This document shows, one piece after another, positions 1 through 3,800 of a DNA stretch of 5,154 bases. The first letter of the stretch is position 1. Every line of letters starts with the position of its first letter. Under the pieces are notes generated by a model, which had not been told where the DNA came from, searched no databases, and saw only the letters and a program-made list of their open reading frames with translations. Origin of the DNA: CAKSQF01 sp051867925 (GTDB lineage Bacteria > Bacillota > Clostridia > Oscillospirales > CAG-272); contig JBJDZI010000132.1 of NCBI GenBank assembly GCA_051867925.1, positions 1-5,154 of the forward strand. Reading direction: 5' to 3'. A program made the translations under genes and the position numbers.

Positions 1-59
1 CTCTCCACCCACTTCCTTGGCTGACGGCTTTCTATATTTATAGTTTATCGACAGTTTGG

Positions 60-89
60 GGGATGCTTCGTTGAGAAGCATCCCTTTTT
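60..89 (+). terminator. Rho-independent terminator of an upstream gene
   Basis: A perfect 10-bp stem (GGGATGCTTC pairing with GAAGCATCCC) closes a 5-base loop (GTTGA) and is followed directly by five T residues. This is the classic intrinsic terminator layout for rightward transcription. The opposite strand has no U-tract after the stem, so it is one-directional. It should end a transcript that enters from the left edge. The 59 bases before it hold only short open tails (for example a frame ending with TAG at 41-43), too short to identify the gene. Confidence 0.85.
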
Positions 90-121
90 CCATTGGTTGA
101 GGGTGACTCTCGAATCATACA

Positions 122-150
122 AAAAGCCGCTTCGTTTGGAGGCGGCTTTT
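122..150 (-). terminator. Bidirectional intrinsic terminator, probably serving the leftward regulator remnant
   Basis: A 12-pair hairpin runs from AAAAGCCGCTTC (122-133) to GGAGGCGGCTTTT (138-150), with one G-T wobble and a loop of about 5 bases. It has A residues on one side and T residues on the other, so it can terminate on both strands. Read leftward it ends in five Us; read rightward in four. It sits just after the end of the response-regulator-like remnant on the minus strand, which fits it being that gene's original terminator. Together with the hairpin at 60-89 it insulates the two sides. Confidence 0.75.
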
Positions 151-157
151 GTGTGCA

Positions 158-330
158 TGGGGCGTATCGCTTCGCAACCGAAACAGGGGTGCGCCCGTCG
201 ATCATCAAAAATTCAGATACAAGGAGACCTCTATGTTCCCCCGTTCTTCGGCGTAGTCGTTGGCAATGTCCGGTAGTTGCCAACGGCAAATGCTTTCATC
301 GTCACAGATTGCGACTTTGATTCTGATCAC
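158..330 (-). pseudogene. Remnant of a LytTR-family response regulator (receiver N-terminus joined to a LytTR-like C-terminal end)
   Basis: Read leftward from a GTG at 330-328, the frame gives VIRIKVAICDDES and continues to IEVSLY. This is the typical start of a CheY-like receiver of the LytTR/AgrA type: a first beta strand followed by the acidic DDE pocket that binds magnesium. It stops at 205 after 41 codons, whereas intact family members have roughly 230-250 residues. The phosphoacceptor Asp region and most of the DNA-binding domain are absent. From about 217 to 158, a different leftward frame reads SEFLMIDGRTPVSVAKRYAP, which resembles the end of a LytTR domain (an xDGxxxPVS strand). The simplest reading is an internal deletion that also shifted the frame, leaving both ends of the gene next to its terminator at 122-150. 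No good ribosome binding site precedes the GTG. The receiver part is fairly clear; the LytTR part is tentative. Confidence 0.5.
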
Positions 331-368
331 CTGGCAGTTCATTCTGCATATCATAGTTTGGTGAAAGG

Positions 369-397
369 ATTGTAGCGCAAAGCCGGATACTTGTGAT
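369..397 (-). promoter_or_regulatory. Weak candidate leftward promoter for the regulator remnant
   Basis: On the minus strand, ATCACA (392-397) and TACAAT (369-374) are separated by 17 bases. They match the -35 and -10 consensus at four and five of six positions. Transcription from here would begin about 30-40 bases ahead of the GTG of the response-regulator remnant. Matches of this quality occur by chance, so this is a candidate only. Confidence 0.2.
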
Positions 398-554
398 GAA
401 ACAGGAGGACAGCTCATTAATCTGCGCAGATAAAATATTGCTCATCCTATCAAGACTGATCCCGGGGATCAAACGTGACAAAAATGGTAAAATTTACACA
501 TTCTTGTTTGAGGTGTTAAAAACAGGTTATACTGACATTGCAACGAAAATATAA
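396..554 (+). CDS. Possible 52-residue ORF, unrecognised
   Basis: ATG at 396 opens a 52-codon frame ending at TAA 552-554. The frame is open further upstream to a TAG at 354-356. The product begins MKQEDSSLICADKILLILSR and contains the stretch GKIYTFLFEVLKTGYTDIATKI near its end, which looks amphipathic and protein-like. I do not recognise the family. Against it: no ribosome binding site stands ahead of the ATG, an AGGAGG (403-408) lies inside the frame rather than before it, and the likely promoter of the large downstream gene overlaps its 3' end. It could be a remnant of another gene or simply chance. Codon content differs from the large gene (TTA, CTA and TCA codons all occur). Confidence 0.2.
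   Translation: MKQEDSSLICADKILLILSRLIPGIKRDKNGKIYTFLFEVLKTGYTDIATKI
420..431. repeat. Perfect 12-bp palindrome ATCTGCGCAGAT
   Basis: ATCTGC is followed directly by its reverse complement GCAGAT. With no loop it would act as double-stranded DNA rather than as an RNA hairpin, so a dimeric protein-binding site is the natural candidate role. It lies about 75 bases upstream of the likely promoter of the large surface-protein gene. No known operator is recognised. Confidence 0.45.
457..471. repeat. 15-bp odd palindrome TGATCCC-G-GGGATCA
   Basis: Two perfect 7-base half sites surround one central G. The loop is too short for an RNA stem-loop, so a DNA operator-like role is more plausible than a terminator. 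It lies 25 bases after the palindrome at 420-431 and about 30 bases before the AT-rich promoter-like stretch. The binding factor, if any, is unknown. Confidence 0.45.
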
Positions 555-555
555 T
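504..555 (+). promoter_or_regulatory. Candidate promoter region of the surface-protein gene
   Basis: Two overlapping possibilities are visible. TTGTTT (504-509) and TATACT (528-533) are 18 bases apart, with a small inverted repeat TGTT-AAA-AACA (514-524) in the spacer. Further on, a perfect TATAAT (550-555) has no convincing -35 element 16-18 bases upstream. Either would give a 5' leader of about 195-220 bases. The area is the most AT-rich part of the intergenic region, which supports a promoter here, but the exact boxes are uncertain. Confidence 0.35.
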
Positions 556-748
556 GAATGGGGTACGGAAAAGAAAGTGCAAATATGACGATGAGAGACA
601 GAAAGGTTGCGGTATGCGACAATCTGCCCACCGCCTATGCTCGTTTGCTGAAAGAGGCAGCCCCTTCACCACACATCCAAACGATTCTGTGAAACGTTGC
701 TTCCGATCAAACGGGAGCGGCGGGATTCTGCATTTCAATTACTCATAC
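556..748 (+). other. Leader between promoter-like region and the large gene
   Basis: No gene, terminator or riboswitch class is recognised in this stretch. The reading frame of the large gene is open upstream as far as an ATG at 554, which would add 69 residues. That extension is Arg- and Cys-rich, uses codons such as CTA, TCA and AGA that the gene itself avoids or uses rarely, and would bury the signal peptide. It is therefore treated as untranslated leader. Confidence 0.45.
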
Positions 749-753
749 GGAGG
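749..753 (+). promoter_or_regulatory. Ribosome binding site GGAGG fixing the start at 761
   Basis: GGAGG is separated by seven bases from the ATG at 761. The spacing is optimal and the following codons encode a signal peptide. This site decides the start against the in-frame upstream ATG at 554, which has no comparable site. Confidence 0.85.
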
Positions 754-760
754 CAAAATT

Positions 761-862
761 ATGAAAACCCAAAAACGATTCACCATGCGACTCTTCAGTG
801 TTTTTCTGTGTATAGCCATGCTGCTGACGTCTCTGCCGTTGGCTGCTTTGATGGTATTTGCA
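761..862 (+). other. Sec signal peptide (residues 1-34)
   Basis: The start MKTQKRFTMR is positively charged. A hydrophobic run from about L11 to F33 follows, ending in VFA before Ser35, a good type I signal peptidase site. Acidic, polar sequence (ETDEYQ) comes directly after. There is no lipobox, and no YSIRK-type motif is seen. Confidence 0.88.
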
Positions 863-3800
863 TCCGAAACGGATGAATACCAAGGCGGCGCAGGAGAGAA
901 GATTTCCGACGAAGACACCTCCACCAAGTATTCCGATTTGCTGGGAGATAACGCTTCAACCGAATATGCCGGAGGAATATGGACGGATAAATCCGTATAT
1001 ACCGACGATGCGACTTTTGAAATGTTCGGCGGCAAAAAAGTAACGATCCAACTGAACGGGGACAAAAACGGCGAGGATTTTCTGATTGCCTATTCCGTTC
1101 TTGCAACGGCGGAGTCCATTTCCGGTCAGACCCAAGCACCGGTGGATGTCGTGTTCATCATCGACATTTCCGGATCCATGAGCAACAGCAAAAGCAATAT
1201 GGATAACGGCAAAAGCCGTATCTATAACACCGTTCAGGCAACCAACAATGCCATCGACGAACTGATGACGCTCAATCCCCATACCCGCGTTGCAGTCGTG
1301 GCATTCAGCAATACTGCGCAGGTATTGTTGCCCTTTGACCGTTATACCAAGACCACTACGGTCCAACGCAAGTGGGTATCCACCGGATGGAATCAAGGCT
1401 ACTGGCAGGAAACCGTGGTTGAGGTTCCGTATTTCACTTTGAACAGAGATACAGGATCGGACAATTATGCAACGCTTTATACCAACGCCATCAATTCCTC
1501 CAACAGAACCATCGAGATAGAAACCGATGTCGAAGGCGGAACCAACATCCAACTCGGTCTTTACGAAGGGATGAAGGTGTTGACTGACGTAGCCAAGCAA
1601 GACACTGTCGTTGACATCGACGGACAGATCGTTCAACGCGTGCCTTCCGTGATCCTGCTTTCGGACGGCTCCCCTACCTATTCCTCTGATTCCCGTTCTT
1701 GGTGGGCGCCTGCCGATAACAACGGCGACGGTCCCGGAAGTGCGCCGTATGCGGGCAACGGAATGAAAGCGATTCTGGTCGGTTCCTATATGAAGGATGC
1801 CATCGACCGCAATTACGGAGTTGCCAATACTGCTTTTGCCACCAGAGTATATACTATCGGCATGGGCATTTCGGGTCTTGACTCCGATGAAAAGAATCTG
1901 GCGTATATGACGCTGGATCCCGGCACTTATTGGAACGATGCCAATGCAGACAATAGGATGAAAACCGCCATCAAAGGCTACTGGAGCAGTTATACCGCAG
2001 ACAACAACACCGGTACGCTGAATATCAATGTAGGTCAACAGACGAACCGAGGATATCAGGATAAGAACTATTATCTGACCCATCCTACTACGGGATTCGA
2101 TGTTGATCCCGTGAACGGTTACGACTATGTGGATGCTTACTACGATGCAGACAACGCTTTGACAGTTACCGATGTCTTCCGCGAGATCGTAGATAATATC
2201 GCCATTTCCTCTCCTCAGGTGCCCACCGAACTCAAGGGCAGCAATCCGATGGCAGACGGGTATATTACTTACACCGACCCCATCGGCGAGTATATGGAGA
2301 TCAAGGATATGAAGGCGGTCATCTATGCAGACACGCTCTTTACCGTAAAAAGCGTGACGACCGACGGCAATACCACCATTTACACCTTTGCAGGTAAGGT
2401 TCACAGCCCCGTTTACGGAGATCAGGATATTCAGCATATTCTCATTACCGTCGATCAGACAGACGGTCGGCAGAGCCTTGTGATCAAGATTCCCGCCTCG
2501 GTCATTCCGCTTCGGGTAAACGAAATCATGCTGAATGCAGACGGCTCGGTCAAGACGCACACCAACAACGGCGCTATGCCCGCAAGAGTGGTCTATTCGG
2601 TGGGCTTGCAGTCTGAGATCACCAAAGTAGCCGGCGACGGAACGGTTTATATTGACAGATCCAAGATTTCTGCAGACTATCTGAAAGCCAACACCAACCG
2701 GGACGGCACCATCAGATTCTACAGCAACGAGTATACCAATACCAATGTGGTCAACAACAAGACCGCAGGAGATGTGACGGTAGAATTTGAACCTTCGCAC
2801 ACCAACGGTTTCTACTATATCCTCGAGGATATGCCCATCTACAAGGATGCGGAATGCAAGGAGCAGGTGTCCGCCACCGACGGTCTGGATGACTATGCTG
2901 TGTATTATTTCAGAGATGAGTTTTATCGCGGTAATAAGATAGAAGTGACTGCGATCGAGTGCACCGGCGCACAACTGAAAATGACCGAAATCAAAACGGG
3001 TGCGGACGGCAATCTCTACAGAGCGGCAGGCTCGGTTCGTCTGAATCGGATCCTGCGCTTTGATGGCACGAAGATACAGAACAGCACGCAGACTGCAGAA
3101 GATTTCTATGTTCCTCAGTTCATCTATGCAGAAGGAAGCACCAATGCATATGACGGCATATGCAAGGTGTATCTGGGCAACAACGGTGTGTTGACCATGA
3201 TCGCAGGCGGTGATCTGCAAATCACTAAAACCGTTCTGGCAGACGAGGGACTGACTGCGCCCGCCAAGACCTTTGAATTTACCATTGATCTGGACGGCGA
3301 CGAAGTCAACGACGGTATGTACGACTACGCCATCGTGAATGCGGCGGACGTGACGGTGGGCAGGGGAACCGTATCTGGAAATAGCCCCAAGATCAATCTC
3401 CAAAACGGCGAGACAGCTACCATTTACGGCTTGCCTCCCGGAACGACTTATCAAGTGACCGAAACCGTTGTGGCAGGATTTACGGCAGCATCCGATGGGG
3501 CGACAGGCACGATCACGGCAGGTCAAACCAGCGTGGTGAGATTCACCAACACCTATTCCGTTGCGCCTGTGGAATGGCCTGCTAATAGTGATCTGCAAGG
3601 TACAAAGGAACTGGCAGGGCGTGAGTGGGATGCAAACGATTCCTTCTCGTTCTTTCTTTTGCCTTATAACAACGCACCGCTTCCCGATGGCTATGACGAA
3701 ACACACGGTGTGACCGTAAACAGACCCGATACCGAGGGCGGTCAGACAGCTACCTTCGTTTTCGGAACGATCCTGTTTACCGCGCCGGGCGTATACCGTT

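Noticed and set aside
361..420. Possible c-di-GMP-I (GEMM) riboswitch suggested by GTGAAAGG and GCGCAAAGCC
   Set aside because: Only fragments resemble the motif. The 5' AGGGCAAACC part and the 3' closing strand are missing, and no terminator or start-site sequestration follows.
498..543. CATTC/CATTG words as LytTR-type direct repeats
   Set aside because: The copies are about 37 bases apart and match only a few bases, unlike the roughly 21-base periodic repeats bound by LytTR regulators.
469..738. 89-codon leftward ORF opposite the leader
   Set aside because: It shows no recognisable motif, has an erratic Cys/Phe/Pro-rich composition, and lies opposite the promoter and leader of the large gene.
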